From assembly GCF_000568255.1 (NCBI RefSeq), contig NZ_KK037166.1, forward strand, positions 5,174,840 through 5,238,839: 64,000 nucleotides of DNA, read 5' to 3'. The DNA is from Kutzneria sp. 744. Its GTDB lineage: Bacteria > Actinomycetota > Actinomycetes > Mycobacteriales > Pseudonocardiaceae. Positions 9,293 to 17,575 of the stretch are shown here, one piece after another (the first letter of the stretch is position 1; every line of letters begins with the position of its first letter). Below the pieces are notes generated by a model. It saw only the letters and a program-made list of their open reading frames with translations, did not search any database and was not told where the DNA came from. The position numbers were made by a program, and so were the translations under genes.

Positions 9293-9772
9293 CTATGCCC
9301 TCCGCTCGGCCACGCGGCGCAGGTTGTCCAGCGTCCGCTCGATGTTGCGGCGGTTGTGCTCCGAGCGGTCCCACACGCCGGTGGCCAGCGGCGCGACCAC
9401 GTAGCGGAAGAACGCGTTGCGGCGGTCGAAGGTCGTCTCGGTGACCCGGCAGCCGCGATCCCCCGGCTCGATCAGGTACTCCCACTCGGCCACGTCGACG
9501 CCCAGGCTGCGCACCGTGTAGCGGAACCGGCGGCCCGGCTCCGCGCTGACCACCTCGGACGTGGTCGCCCAGCGGAACGGGCCGTTGCGGTTGCTGCCAC
9601 GGAAGACCGCGCCCACCTCGGGGCCGGTGGCCGGGTGCACCCACTGCGAGCGGGTGCACTCCTCGGTGAACCGGTGTTGGCCGGTGACGTCGCTGACCAG
9701 GTCGTACACGATCTCGGCCGGCGCGTCGACATGCATGCAGACTCTGACGGGATCCTCGCTCACGCCAGGCAC
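9293..9772 (-). CDS. SRPBCC (START-like) domain protein
   Basis: A 159-residue cytosolic protein of the SRPBCC/polyketide cyclase-dehydratase fold: a first strand VRVCMHVDAPAEIVYDLVSDV, a mid-protein FRGSNRNGPFRW, repeated beta strands and a long C-terminal helix (RRNIERTLDNLRRVAE). Members bind a hydrophobic ligand in a central cavity; the ligand here is unknown. GTG at 9772 is used; a second GTG at 9763 is equally possible and neither has a strong ribosome site. It converges on the PAS-LuxR gene across a shared terminator and is followed upstream by a repeat-rich intergenic stretch. Confidence 0.75.
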   Translation of the reverse strand: MPGVSEDPVRVCMHVDAPAEIVYDLVSDVTGQHRFTEECTRSQWVHPATGPEVGAVFRGSNRNGPFRWATTSEVVSAEPGRRFRYTVRSLGVDVAEWEYLIEPGDRGCRVTETTFDRRNAFFRYVVAPLATGVWDRSEHNRRNIERTLDNLRRVAERRA

Positions 9773-9840
9773 AACGACGCCACTCGGCCGGGGTTTCGCC
9801 CCGTGTCACCCGTTCCGGTGACACCACCACCAACCCCGCC

Positions 9841-9992
9841 GCCACATGTGCGCCACATTCGACTCCCGGGGCCACATGTGCGCCACATGTGGCATCAAAC
9901 GATGGGCGGATGCGGGCGCGGGTGGGGTGGGAGCGGGGTGCCACATGTGCGCCACAGTCGGTGCCCAGGGCCACATGTGCGCCACATGTGGC
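9841..9992. repeat. Duplicated 53-bp intergenic repeat built on CCACATGTG
   Basis: The 302-base gap between 9773 and 10074 holds two near-copies of a 53-bp unit (9841-9893 and 9940-9992). Each unit contains GCCACATGTGCGCCACA twice and ends in the palindrome CCACATGTGG. The same 10-bp palindrome recurs at 40691-40700, 48987-48996 and 49028-49037, always outside genes. No gene is visible in the gap; the promoter of mscR should lie in its last part. Confidence 0.8.
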
Positions 9993-10074
9993 GAAAACCC
10001 GTGCGGGGGTCGCGATGCGGGCGTGGAAGTGCGAGGCTGCCGATCAAGGGCGACGAGGCCGGAAGGGGTAGCCG

Positions 10075-11163
10075 ATGCCGTACGAGGTCAACGGGGTGGT
10101 CGCGGCCGGGAAGGGCGCTCCGGTGAGCGTCCAGAAGATCATCGTGCCGGATCCGGGGCCGGGCGAGGTCGTGGTGCGCGTGCAGGCCTGCGGGGTCTGC
10201 CACACCGACCTGCACTACCGCGAGGGCGGCATCAACGACGAGTTCCCGTTCCTGCTGGGCCACGAGGCGTCGGGGATCGTGGAGGTGGTGGGCGCGGGCG
10301 TGACGAACGTGGCGCCGGGCGACTTCGTGATCCTGAACTGGCGCGCGGTGTGCGGCGACTGCCGGGCCTGCCGCAAGGGCAAGCCCTGGTACTGCTTCAA
10401 CACCTTCAACGCCAGCCAGCCGATGACGCTGGCCAGCGGCCAGCCGCTGAGCAACGCGCTGGGCATCGGGGCGTTCGTGGAGAAGACGCTGGTGCACGCC
10501 GGCCAGTGCACGCCGGTGGACCGCCGGGTCAGCCCGGACGTGGCCGGGCTGCTGGGCTGCGGCGTGATGGCCGGCCTGGGCGCGGCGATCAACACCGGCG
10601 GCGTGTCCCGCGGCGACACGGTCGCGGTGATCGGCTGCGGCGGCGTGGGCAGCGCGGCGGTGGCGGGAGCCCGGCTGGCCGGCGCGGCGAAGATCATCGC
10701 GGTGGACGTGGACCAGCGGAAACTGGAGTGGGCCAAGGACTTCGGCGCGACCGACACGGTCAACGCCCGCGAGACCGATGTGGTCGAGGCCATCCAGGGC
10801 CTGACCGACAGCTTCGGCGCGGACGTGGTGATCGACGCGGTCGGCCGGCCCGAGACGTGGAAGCAGGCCTTCTACGGGCGGGACCTGGCCGGCACGGTGG
10901 TGCTGGTCGGCGTGCCGACCCCGGACATGACCCTGGACATGCCGCTGATCGACTTCTTCTCCCGCGGCGGCTCCCTGAAGTCCTCCTGGTACGGCGACTG
11001 CCTGCCCTCGCGGGACTTCCCGATGCTGGTCGACCTGCACCTCCAGGGCCGCCTGCCGTTGGAGAAGTTCGTCACAGAACGAATCGGGCTCGGCGACGTA
11101 GAGCAGTCGTTCGAGCGCATGGGGCGAGGCGACGTGCTGCGCAGCGTGGTCGTGTTCGACTAA
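10075..11163 (+). CDS. mscR: S-(hydroxymethyl)mycothiol dehydrogenase
   Basis: A 362-residue zinc-dependent medium-chain alcohol dehydrogenase that oxidises the formaldehyde-mycothiol adduct (also serving as S-nitrosomycothiol reductase), with NAD in the cytosol. The catalytic zinc site shows CGVCHTDL and GHEASG, the structural zinc lobe [15 protein letters not shown], and the Rossmann loop [10 protein letters not shown] near residue 185. Long stretches such as [29 protein letters not shown] and [11 protein letters not shown] match the mycobacterial enzyme as I remember it. ATG at 10075 follows GGAAGGGG. The next gene begins 10 bases after the stop. In mycobacteria an MBL-fold hydrolase usually follows; here a GGCT-fold protein does. 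The enzyme implies that the host makes mycothiol. Confidence 0.93.
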   Translation: MPYEVNGVVAAGKGAPVSVQKIIVPDPGPGEVVVRVQACGVCHTDLHYREGGINDEFPFLLGHEASGIVEVVGAGVTNVAPGDFVILNWRAVCGDCRACRKGKPWYCFNTFNASQPMTLASGQPLSNALGIGAFVEKTLVHAGQCTPVDRRVSPDVAGLLGCGVMAGLGAAINTGGVSRGDTVAVIGCGGVGSAAVAGARLAGAAKIIAVDVDQRKLEWAKDFGATDTVNARETDVVEAIQGLTDSFGADVVIDAVGRPETWKQAFYGRDLAGTVVLVGVPTPDMTLDMPLIDFFSRGGSLKSSWYGDCLPSRDFPMLVDLHLQGRLPLEKFVTERIGLGDVEQSFERMGRGDVLRSVVVFD

Positions 11164-11173
11164 TACTGGACAG

Positions 11174-12232
11174 GTGCTAGCACCGTTCGGCGACGAGGAC
11201 TACCCCGCTGCGCCCTACCCGGGCGCCCGGCCGGACGTGTCGTTCGCCCACCTGGACGGGGTCGGCGCGCCGCTGCGCCCGGATCGGCACTGCCCGTCCG
11301 GCTGGCGCATCGACCACTCCGGGCAGGATCTGGACGAGTGGCTGGCCGCGCAGGACGCCGTGCCGATGAGCGGACGGGTGCCGGTGTTGGCCTACGGCTC
11401 GAACGCCTGCCCGTCGAAGATCACCTGGCTGCGGGAGTCGCTCGGCCTGACCGGGCCGGTGGTGGTGCTGCGGGCCCGCTGCGAGGGCCTGTCCGCGGTC
11501 TGGGCCGCCGGTCTGCGTGTGGTCGACGACCAGCGGCCGGCGACGTTGATGGCCGACAAGGACGTGGTCGAGGAGCACGCCGTCTGGATGGCCGATCCGG
11601 AGCAGGTGCGGGTGCTGGACGCCTGCGAGGGCCGCGGCCGGCGGTATCGGCTGGCCCGGGTGCGCAGCGGCCGAGTGGTCCTTGACGACGGGGCCGTGGT
11701 GGACCGGGTGCTGGCCTACATCGCCGCCGACCGGGTGCGCCGGCCGATCCTGGTGCGCGGCAAGCCCGTGCGCTGCGCGGACATGGACCAGGCGGCCGCG
11801 CAGGGCCTCGTCGGCAAGCGGGCCGGCAGCGATGGCCTCAAAGCGTCCACAGTGGACGGTGAGCCCAGCCCCGACTCGTGGCCCAAACGCGTCTTCGTCT
11901 ACGGCACCCTGCAGCCCGGGCACGAGGCGTGGCGGCTGCTGGCCCCGATGGTCACCGGCCGCCCGCGCAAGACGTCGATCCGGGGCTCCCTCTACGACAC
12001 CGGAATGGGCTATCCGGCGCTGCAACTCGACGGCACGGACACCATTCCGGGCTGGGCGGTGCCGATCCGCTCGCCGCGCCGGACTCTGTCCACTTTGGAC
12101 AAGTACGAGGGCCCCGACTACCGGCGGGTCCGGCTCGTGCTGCCGGACGGCGCCGTGTGCTGGACCTACGTGTGGACCGAGCCGACGCACGGCATGGACC
12201 TCCTGCCGCAAGGGTGGCGGGCCTCGGCCTGA
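11174..12232 (+). CDS. Tandem GGCT-fold (gamma-glutamylcyclotransferase-like) protein
   Basis: A 352-residue protein with two AIG2/GGCT-like modules. The first has VLAYGSNACPSK near residue 70, and the second VFVYGTLQPGHEAW near residue 238, each followed by a beta-rich part; the second retains YEGPDYRR, which places an acidic residue where the cyclotransferase Glu is expected. The family converts gamma-glutamyl-amines to 5-oxoproline or trims related amide bonds. The GTG start lies 10 bases after mscR, so both are probably cotranscribed, which hints at a role in thiol or aldehyde metabolism; that link is inference. No signal peptide is seen. Confidence 0.78.
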   Translation: MLAPFGDEDYPAAPYPGARPDVSFAHLDGVGAPLRPDRHCPSGWRIDHSGQDLDEWLAAQDAVPMSGRVPVLAYGSNACPSKITWLRESLGLTGPVVVLRARCEGLSAVWAAGLRVVDDQRPATLMADKDVVEEHAVWMADPEQVRVLDACEGRGRRYRLARVRSGRVVLDDGAVVDRVLAYIAADRVRRPILVRGKPVRCADMDQAAAQGLVGKRAGSDGLKASTVDGEPSPDSWPKRVFVYGTLQPGHEAWRLLAPMVTGRPRKTSIRGSLYDTGMGYPALQLDGTDTIPGWAVPIRSPRRTLSTLDKYEGPDYRRVRLVLPDGAVCWTYVWTEPTHGMDLLPQGWRASA

Positions 12233-12299
12233 ACCCGGGGAATCCCTGAGGCAACCTCAGGCCGCACCCGGGCGTCTGCGGAATGGAGGTGGTCCATTC

Positions 12300-12788
12300 A
12301 TGTTCATCAACCGCGTTCTGGTCGCCGCCGGCGTGCTCGCCGCCGTCGGGGCCGTCGTCGCCCCGGTCGCCTCGGCGAGCCCGGCCAGCACCCGCTGCAA
12401 TGCCGGCACGTTATCGGCCACACTGGCCAATCCGGACGCCGGAGCCGGCCAGCGTTATGCCCAGTTCATCGTCACCAACACCGGCCGCGCGGCCTGCACG
12501 CTCTACGGCCACGGCGGATTCGCCCTGGTCGGCGCACCGACCCAGCTGACCTGGACGGCCAATCCGGGGGCCAGCCTGGTCACGCTGTCGCCGGGCGAGC
12601 GGGCCGCCATGACCCTGCACTGGACGGCCGTCCCGGCCGACGACGAGGCTGGTGACCAGTGCGAACCGGTCGCCGCCTCGGCGATCTCCATCCCGCCGGA
12701 CGAGACCGTGCCGCTGTCGGTCAGCTGGCCCTACGGGTCGGTCTGCCAGCACGGCCAGATGGACGCCAGCGCTTACTACAAGCTGTGA
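12300..12788 (+). CDS. Secreted DUF4232 protein
   Basis: A 162-residue exported protein. ATG at 12300 has an excellent GGAGGTGG 8-9 bases upstream. A signal peptide (VLVAAGVLAAVGAVVAPVASA) is followed by a beta-sandwich with four Cys (TRCNAG, ACTLYG, DQCEP, SVCQHG) likely to pair as two disulphides. The pattern CTLYG-GG-A and the C-terminal WPYGSVCQ match DUF4232 proteins common in actinobacteria, whose function is unknown. It stands alone, 19 bases before the hydrolase gene. Confidence 0.78.
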   Translation: MFINRVLVAAGVLAAVGAVVAPVASASPASTRCNAGTLSATLANPDAGAGQRYAQFIVTNTGRAACTLYGHGGFALVGAPTQLTWTANPGASLVTLSPGERAAMTLHWTAVPADDEAGDQCEPVAASAISIPPDETVPLSVSWPYGSVCQHGQMDASAYYKL

Positions 12789-12807
12789 GATGTGCTGAAG
12801 TGGACGG

Positions 12808-13617
12808 GTGATCCCACCGATCGAATGGACCCTGTCCGGGCACGCCGGCGAGCTGGCCGCCCGCACCTGGCCCAATCCCGACGCCCGCTGGCTCGCCGTC
12901 CTCGTGCACGGGCACGGCGAGCACCTCGGCCGGTACCAGCACGTGGCCGACGCGCTGGCCGGCATGGGGGCCATGGTGGTCGGTGCCGATCTGGCCGGCC
13001 ACGGCCGGTCGGCCGGCGAGCGGGCGCTGATCGGCGACTTCGAGGCGGTGGTGTCCGATGTGGACGCCGTGGTGACGGCGGCCCTCGACGGGCACCCCGA
13101 CCTGCCGGTGGTGGTCATAGGGCACGGGCTGGGCGCCGCCGTCGCCGTCCGCTACGCCCAGCGCTTCGCCGACCGGATCGCCGCCATGGTGCTGTCCGCG
13201 CCGGTGCTGGGCGTGTGGCCGATGCTGGATCTGTTGGAGTACGAGGAAATCCCCGACACGCCGGTCGACCCGTCCAGGCTGTCCCGCGACGCCTCGGTCG
13301 CCGCGGCCTACGCCGCGGATCCGCTGGTGTGGCACGGTCCGTACAAGCGGCCGACGCTGGTGGCGCTGGACGAGCTGCTCCAGACGATCAGCTTCGACCG
13401 GCCGCTCGGCGACGACCTGCCGGTGCTGTGGCTGCACGGCGACGCCGACGAGCTGGTCGACCAGGCCGACACCCGCGCCGGCACGGACCGGGTGCGCGGC
13501 CTCGGCTTCGAGGAGCACACCTATCTCGGGGCCCGGCACGAGCTGTTCAACGAGATCAACCGGGACGAGGTGTTCGCCGACATCGCGGCTTTCACCGCCC
13601 GGGCGGTGAAAGGCTAG
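12808..13617 (+). CDS. Monoacylglycerol lipase-like alpha/beta hydrolase with altered nucleophile elbow
   Basis: A 269-residue cytosolic alpha/beta hydrolase of the lysophospholipase/MGLL type: LVHGHGEHLGRY (oxyanion region), GADLAGHGRSAGE, then the elbow near residue 107-111, and LHGDADELVD (Asp) and GARHELFNE (His). The elbow reads GHGLG, not the usual GHSMG or GHSLG, because codon 13126-13128 is GGG. The catalytic Ser therefore appears to be missing while Asp and His remain. The protein may be a non-enzymatic relative or use another residue. It starts with GTG 19 bases past the DUF4232 gene, and its last 26 bases overlap the 3' end of the converging VanZ-RDD gene. Confidence 0.8.
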   Translation: MIPPIEWTLSGHAGELAARTWPNPDARWLAVLVHGHGEHLGRYQHVADALAGMGAMVVGADLAGHGRSAGERALIGDFEAVVSDVDAVVTAALDGHPDLPVVVIGHGLGAAVAVRYAQRFADRIAAMVLSAPVLGVWPMLDLLEYEEIPDTPVDPSRLSRDASVAAAYAADPLVWHGPYKRPTLVALDELLQTISFDRPLGDDLPVLWLHGDADELVDQADTRAGTDRVRGLGFEEHTYLGARHELFNEINRDEVFADIAAFTARAVKG

Positions 13618-14938
13618 TCAGCTCCTGGTCCTCGCTCTGCGCCGGCAGCACCTCGGGCGGCGGGGTCTTCGTCGGCGGCAGCGCGATGTTGCGCACGCCC
13701 GACGCCAGCTCGTGCAGGCCGAGATGCTTGTTGTGCAGCTTGGCGAACACCGCGAAGCCGACCGGCAGGGCCACGCTGACCAGCACCGCGAACACCGCGA
13801 AGGCCACCTCGCCCGGCCGGTCCTCGGCGATGCCGATCAGCGTCGACAGCTGGAAGTTCTGCATGACCTCGACCAGCCGTGACGCCGACACCACCAGGAA
13901 AACCGCGCCCAGCATGGCCACGAAGGTCAGCGGCACGAAGGCGACAGCCAGCAGCACCTGGCGGATCAGCAGCCGCCACACCGGCGGCCGGTTGCCGTCC
14001 TTGTCGACCAGGCGCAGCCGCAGCACGTGTTTGCCCACCGTGCCGCCGGTGACCCACGGCATGAGCACGAACCACAGCACAAAAGCGAACAGCGCCACCA
14101 GGAACGCGCTGGACAGCGACTCGCCGCCGAGCAGGTACCAGGCGCCGGCCAGGAACGGCAGGCAGAACGCGTAGCCGACGGCGTCCAGCAGCAGCGCGAT
14201 CAGGCGGCGGCCGAACGGCACCGGGACCCGTTCCAGCGCCCGCACGTCGATGCTGTCCAGCGTGGGCAGCCAGCGGGTGATCGGGCCGGCCAGCGCCCAG
14301 CCCAGCATGCAGCCCAGGGAGTTGACGATGATGTCGTCCACGTCGAACAGCCGGTACGGGCACGGGTAGATGCCCCACAGGCCGGTCAGCTGCGTGAACT
14401 CGAAGAAGCAGGCCACCGCCAGGCCGATCGCCGCGCTGGTCCAGCGGCCGCGGCGGAAGTGGTAGCGCAGGTACATGCCCAGCGGCAGCAGCAGGGCCAG
14501 GTTGAACGCCGTCTCCCAGACCGCCGGGTTGTGGATGATCAGCGCGTTCGGGTTGAGGGAGCCTTTGGCTTCCTTCCAGATGTCGCTGAAGGTGTTGCCC
14601 GGCACCAGCTGCGGATGCCCGAAGTCGGCGTACACCCGGCAGACGTCGACCTGGCGGCTCGGCAGCGGCACGATCACCAGGCAGAACGCGGCCAGGCAGT
14701 AGTAGAGGAAGCTGGCGAACGACAGCCCCCGCCACCGGCTCAGCACGCCGTGGCGGCGGTACAGCACGATCGCCGTCGGCACGAACAGCACCATCGCGAG
14801 CAGCGGAAACAGCAGGGCCGCGGTCCGGATCGGCAGCAGGTAGGCGTTCACCACCCGCCGAACTATACACACGGTGAATACCGTCGATAAAAGCGCGCGG
14901 GCCTCAAGTTGACCCGTACGTGTGACAGTAGCCCTCAT
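13592..14938 (-). CDS. VanZ-like and RDD-domain membrane protein
   Basis: A membrane protein of up to 448 residues with about nine to ten helices. The N-terminal half is VanZ-like (acidic DVDDIIVNSLGCMLGW after ACFFEFTQLTGLWG). The C-terminal half is an RDD domain (RRLIALLLDAVGYAFCLPF, then GGTVGKHVLRLRLVDKDG), ending in a Pro/Glu-rich tail. VanZ proteins can give low-level glycopeptide tolerance; the role of the fusion is unknown. The ATG at 14938 with GAGGCGG upstream is used, but GTG at 14854 or 14851 (VVNAYLLPIRT) fits the family start better. The 3' end overlaps the hydrolase gene by 26 bases, tail to tail. Confidence 0.8.
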   Translation of the reverse strand: MRATVTRTGQLEARALLSTVFTVCIVRRVVNAYLLPIRTAALLFPLLAMVLFVPTAIVLYRRHGVLSRWRGLSFASFLYYCLAAFCLVIVPLPSRQVDVCRVYADFGHPQLVPGNTFSDIWKEAKGSLNPNALIIHNPAVWETAFNLALLLPLGMYLRYHFRRGRWTSAAIGLAVACFFEFTQLTGLWGIYPCPYRLFDVDDIIVNSLGCMLGWALAGPITRWLPTLDSIDVRALERVPVPFGRRLIALLLDAVGYAFCLPFLAGAWYLLGGESLSSAFLVALFAFVLWFVLMPWVTGGTVGKHVLRLRLVDKDGNRPPVWRLLIRQVLLAVAFVPLTFVAMLGAVFLVVSASRLVEVMQNFQLSTLIGIAEDRPGEVAFAVFAVLVSVALPVGFAVFAKLHNKHLGLHELASGVRNIALPPTKTPPPEVLPAQSEDQELTSLSPPGR

Positions 14939-15149
14939 ATCCGCCTCACGACCCCTCAAGGGCGGCCTCGTACCCGAAGGACTGCCCTCGAAACCACCGA
15001 CAAGTGCCGCCCGGCCGACTGCGCAGCGCAGCCGTGGGCGTGATCGATCCGAGGCGGGACCACACAGGTGGGTGACCCTCGTGTTTCCCTTCGCTCTCGT
15101 CGGACATCCCTTGCCCATCAGGGGAATTCGACCAGGAAAGGGCGCAGCC

Positions 15150-15887
15150 ATGACCAGCATCGCCAATCCCCGCGACCTGATCGGCACCGAGGTCGTCGAC
15201 CGCGACGGCGAACGGGTCGGCAAGGTCGGCAACGTCTACGTCGGCGACGACAACCGGCAGCCGCAGTGGGTGACCGTCCGAACGGGACTGTTCGGCCAGA
15301 AGGAGAGCTTCGTTCCCTTGCAGGGCGCGCAGATCTCCGACGGTGGCCTCCGCGTGCAGACCACCAAGGACGCCGTCAAGGACGCGCCGCGGATGGACGC
15401 CGAGGGCCACCTGTCCGACGAGGAGGGCCGCCGGCTGTACCAGCACTACGGCCTGCCCGGCCAGCGCGGGCGCACCGCCCCCAAGGGCGGCATCTCCGGC
15501 ACGGGCGCGGGTTCCGGCGCCGGTTCCGGGGACCAGGCCATGACCCGTTCCGAGGAGCAGCTGCGGGTCGGCACCGAGCAGACCGAGACCGGCCGCGTCC
15601 GCCTGCACAAATACGTCGTCACCGAGGAGCAGCAGGTGACCGTGCCGGTGCGGCACGAAGAGGTCCGCGTCGAGCGGGAACCCGTCCGAGGCGGCGAGCG
15701 GGCCCGCATCGGCGAGGACGACCAGGAGGTCGTGCTGCACGCCGAGCGCCCGGTCGTGGAGACCGAGGCGGTGCCGGTGGAGAAGGTCCGACTGCGCACC
15801 GAGACCGTGACCGAGCAGCGCACGGTCAGCGGCAAGGTCCGCAAGGAGCGGATCGAGGTCGACGACTCAGGCGAGCACAGGAAGTAA
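15150..15887 (+). CDS. PRC-barrel and DUF2382 stress-type protein
   Basis: A 245-residue cytosolic protein. Residues 5-75 form a PRC-barrel (LIGTEVVDRDGERVGKVGNVY), followed by a Gly/Ser-rich linker and a DUF2382 domain from about residue 130 (MTRSEEQLRVGTE, VRLHKYVVTEEQQVTV, VRVEREPV). Proteins with this architecture are common in actinobacteria and Deinococcus and are linked to general or osmotic stress; no reaction is known. ATG at 15150 follows AGGAAAGG. A GC-rich hairpin lies 8 bases past the stop. The gap upstream (14939-15149) is free of genes and should contain its promoter. Confidence 0.85.
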   Translation: MTSIANPRDLIGTEVVDRDGERVGKVGNVYVGDDNRQPQWVTVRTGLFGQKESFVPLQGAQISDGGLRVQTTKDAVKDAPRMDAEGHLSDEEGRRLYQHYGLPGQRGRTAPKGGISGTGAGSGAGSGDQAMTRSEEQLRVGTEQTETGRVRLHKYVVTEEQQVTVPVRHEEVRVEREPVRGGERARIGEDDQEVVLHAERPVVETEAVPVEKVRLRTETVTEQRTVSGKVRKERIEVDDSGEHRK

Positions 15888-15895
15888 CCGGGTGT

Positions 15896-15928
15896 GGCGC
15901 CGGTCCGTCCCTCAGCCGGGCCGGCGCC
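15896..15928 (+). terminator. Hairpin after the PRC-barrel gene
   Basis: GGCGCCGG at 15896-15903 pairs with CCGGCGCC at 15921-15928. It separates the PRC-barrel gene from the FtsK-like cassette. Confidence 0.5.
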
Positions 15929-15975
15929 GCCGCTCGCCTTGACGCCCCGGCAGGCCTTTTTGCCCAGGACCTGAC

Positions 15976-16860
15976 GTGACGCCACCCACCGCGCTGCGTC
16001 GCCGCACGCCTGAGGGACAATTGGCGGCGATGGTGGAGCAGGACCTCAGGCTGCTGATCTCCGTGGTGGTCAGCGCCGAAGACGAGCGACAGGCCCATGA
16101 CGCCTGCCGCGACCTCGTCGACCGGATCGGCGGCCGCGTCGTCGAGGCCGCGGACTGCTCGGACGAGGAACCCGGCTGCTGGTCGGTGACGATCGGCAAG
16201 GACCTGCCGTCGGTGCAGGTCCACAACGACGCCGCGGCGCTGGCCCGGTCGGTGCGCACCTTCGTGCGGGAGCTGGCCCCGGACTCGCCGCTGCCCCGCG
16301 TGTGCTGCGAGCCGCCGACGGCCTGGACGGTGCTGGACGACCCCGAGCTGATCGGCAAGCTGGTGGAGGGCGCGGAGCGGCTGCTGGTGGAGGCGTGGTC
16401 GGAGCAGGCCCCGTTCCAGCCGGTCAGCTATCAGGAGCCGGTGGCCCCGGAACCGGTGCCGGCGGAGCACACGACCCGGCTGCGGCTGCGGGTCGACGTG
16501 GCCGTGCAGCATCCGGCCGGGGCGCAGTGGCAGGCGCGGGCGCTGGCCAGCCGGATCACCGAGGCGGCCACCATCACGGGGGTCACGCAGGGTGGCGACG
16601 GCGTCTCCGTGCACCTGGACCTCGGACGATGGGCGCAGCCGCCGCAGCAGGCCGTGGCCGACGCGGCCGAGGCGCTGGGCCGTCCCGAGTGGTCGCCGAT
16701 GGAGCTCAGGGCCGACGGGACGGCGGTGCAGCGGTGGCTGGACGTGCTCCGGCCGACTTCGGGCATCACGTCGTTGGAGCTGGTCGCGGACCTGGCCGAG
16801 GCCGAGGTGGCATGGCCGACCGAGGACGAGCCGCCGGTGTGGCGGGAGCCGGGAAGTTGA
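15976..16860 (+). CDS. Uncharacterised two-repeat alpha/beta protein, first gene of the FtsK-like cassette
   Basis: A 294-residue soluble protein that I do not recognise. It appears to contain two similar alpha/beta units, residues about 22-110 (DLRLLISVVVSAEDE, a helix, then WSVTIGKDLPSVQVHNDAAALARSVRTFV) and about 165-275 (RLRLRVDVAVQHPAG, a helix, then VSVHLDLGRW, a helix). Each has a strand-helix-strand-helix rhythm like a ferredoxin-like fold. No catalytic motif, membrane segment or signal is seen. GTG at 15976 is used; ATG at 16030 (MVEQDLRLL) is an alternative. It lies 179 bases upstream of the small helical pair on the same strand, so membership in the cassette is by position. Confidence 0.6.
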   Translation: MTPPTALRRRTPEGQLAAMVEQDLRLLISVVVSAEDERQAHDACRDLVDRIGGRVVEAADCSDEEPGCWSVTIGKDLPSVQVHNDAAALARSVRTFVRELAPDSPLPRVCCEPPTAWTVLDDPELIGKLVEGAERLLVEAWSEQAPFQPVSYQEPVAPEPVPAEHTTRLRLRVDVAVQHPAGAQWQARALASRITEAATITGVTQGGDGVSVHLDLGRWAQPPQQAVADAAEALGRPEWSPMELRADGTAVQRWLDVLRPTSGITSLELVADLAEAEVAWPTEDEPPVWREPGS

Positions 16861-17039
16861 TCGTCTACAGTGGAGGGACACGGGCTGCCGCGACCGAGGC
16901 CAACCGTGCACTCTAATGCCCAGAAATACCGCTCGATCAGCCGATCCTGGTTGAGCGGGCGGCGTGTGACAGTACTAAGTTCGGGAACGTAGGACTGCAC
17001 GGTCGGGCAGTCACGTTACTGGGAGGGACCGGATCAGCT

Positions 17040-17300
17040 ATGGCTAGCGTCGAGCAGGTGATGGGCCAGATCGGCCAGGCCAAGGACCAGGCCGAGCAAG
17101 CTGCCCAGGCGTTGCAGACAGCGGAGACCGAGGTCGGACAGGCGCAGCAGGCCTTCCAGCAGGCCTCGCAGGGCAGCAACCAGTCCGAGGCCAGCGACGT
17201 GAACAACATGTTCGCCCACGCGCTGCAGAAGATCGGCGAGGCGCGCGACGCGGTGATGGCCGCGGTGAGCGGTGCGGAGTCCTACGCCGGCCGGTTGTGA
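17040..17300 (+). CDS. Small helical-hairpin protein A of the FtsK-like cassette
   Basis: An 86-residue protein, almost all helix: a long Gln/Ala-rich first helix (MASVEQVMGQIGQAKDQAEQ onward), a turn around SNQSEASDVNN at residues 46-58, and a second helix ending SYAGRL. The size and helix-turn-helix outline recall ESX/WXG100 proteins, but there is no WxG and no C-terminal YxxxD/E signal. It shares the start MASVEQV and the end (Y/F)xGRL with the next gene, so the two are paralogues. ATG at 17040 follows GGGAGGGA. The 180-base gap upstream probably holds the promoter of the ATPase operon. Confidence 0.7.
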   Translation: MASVEQVMGQIGQAKDQAEQAAQALQTAETEVGQAQQAFQQASQGSNQSEASDVNNMFAHALQKIGEARDAVMAAVSGAESYAGRL

Positions 17301-17303
17301 CCG

Positions 17304-17555
17304 ATGGCGTCAGTCGAGCAGGTGCGGGCCTCGCTGGTGGTGGTCGGTGACCATCTTCGGACGGCGCACCAGCAGCTGACCGAGGCCTGCGAACGGCTGA
17401 CCGAGGCGCACGCCATCCTCGAAGAGGCCAGCCGGATGCACCCCCGTTCACTTGTGCCCCCGGAGCTGACCAGGGCGTGCGATCATGCAAGGGAGCAGCT
17501 GACGCTGCTGCTGGGCGTCATGGAAGCCGTGGAACGGTTCTCCGGTCGCCTGTGA
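17304..17555 (+). CDS. Small helical-hairpin protein B of the FtsK-like cassette
   Basis: An 83-residue paralogue of the preceding protein, starting 3 bases after its stop. It begins MASVEQVRASLVVVGDHL and ends VERFSGRL, with two amphipathic helices separated by HPRSLVPPEL near residues 47-56. It has one Cys in each helix (TEACERL, TRACDHA), unlike paralogue A. The tight spacing and equal length suggest the two form a heterodimer in the manner of EsxA/EsxB; this is inference. No domain assignment is possible from the sequence alone. Confidence 0.68.
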   Translation: MASVEQVRASLVVVGDHLRTAHQQLTEACERLTEAHAILEEASRMHPRSLVPPELTRACDHAREQLTLLLGVMEAVERFSGRL

Positions 17556-17575
17556 ACTGACCGTAGAGGTGGGCG

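Noticed and set aside
5316-9772. Secondary metabolite gene cluster because of P450 and SRPBCC cyclase-like gene
   Set aside because: No synthase genes in the window, and the SRPBCC gene is convergent with and separate from the P450 unit.
9841-9992. Possible CRISPR array because of repeated units
   Set aside because: Only two units, irregular inner spacing, palindromic content and no cas genes.
13592-14938. Glycopeptide resistance cluster because of VanZ
   Set aside because: No vanHAX or vanRS genes are present; VanZ-RDD proteins are common outside such clusters.
14939-15232. N-terminal extension of the VanZ-RDD protein to 15232
   Set aside because: The extra residues are compositionally odd and overlap the divergent PRC-barrel promoter and start; later starts match the family.
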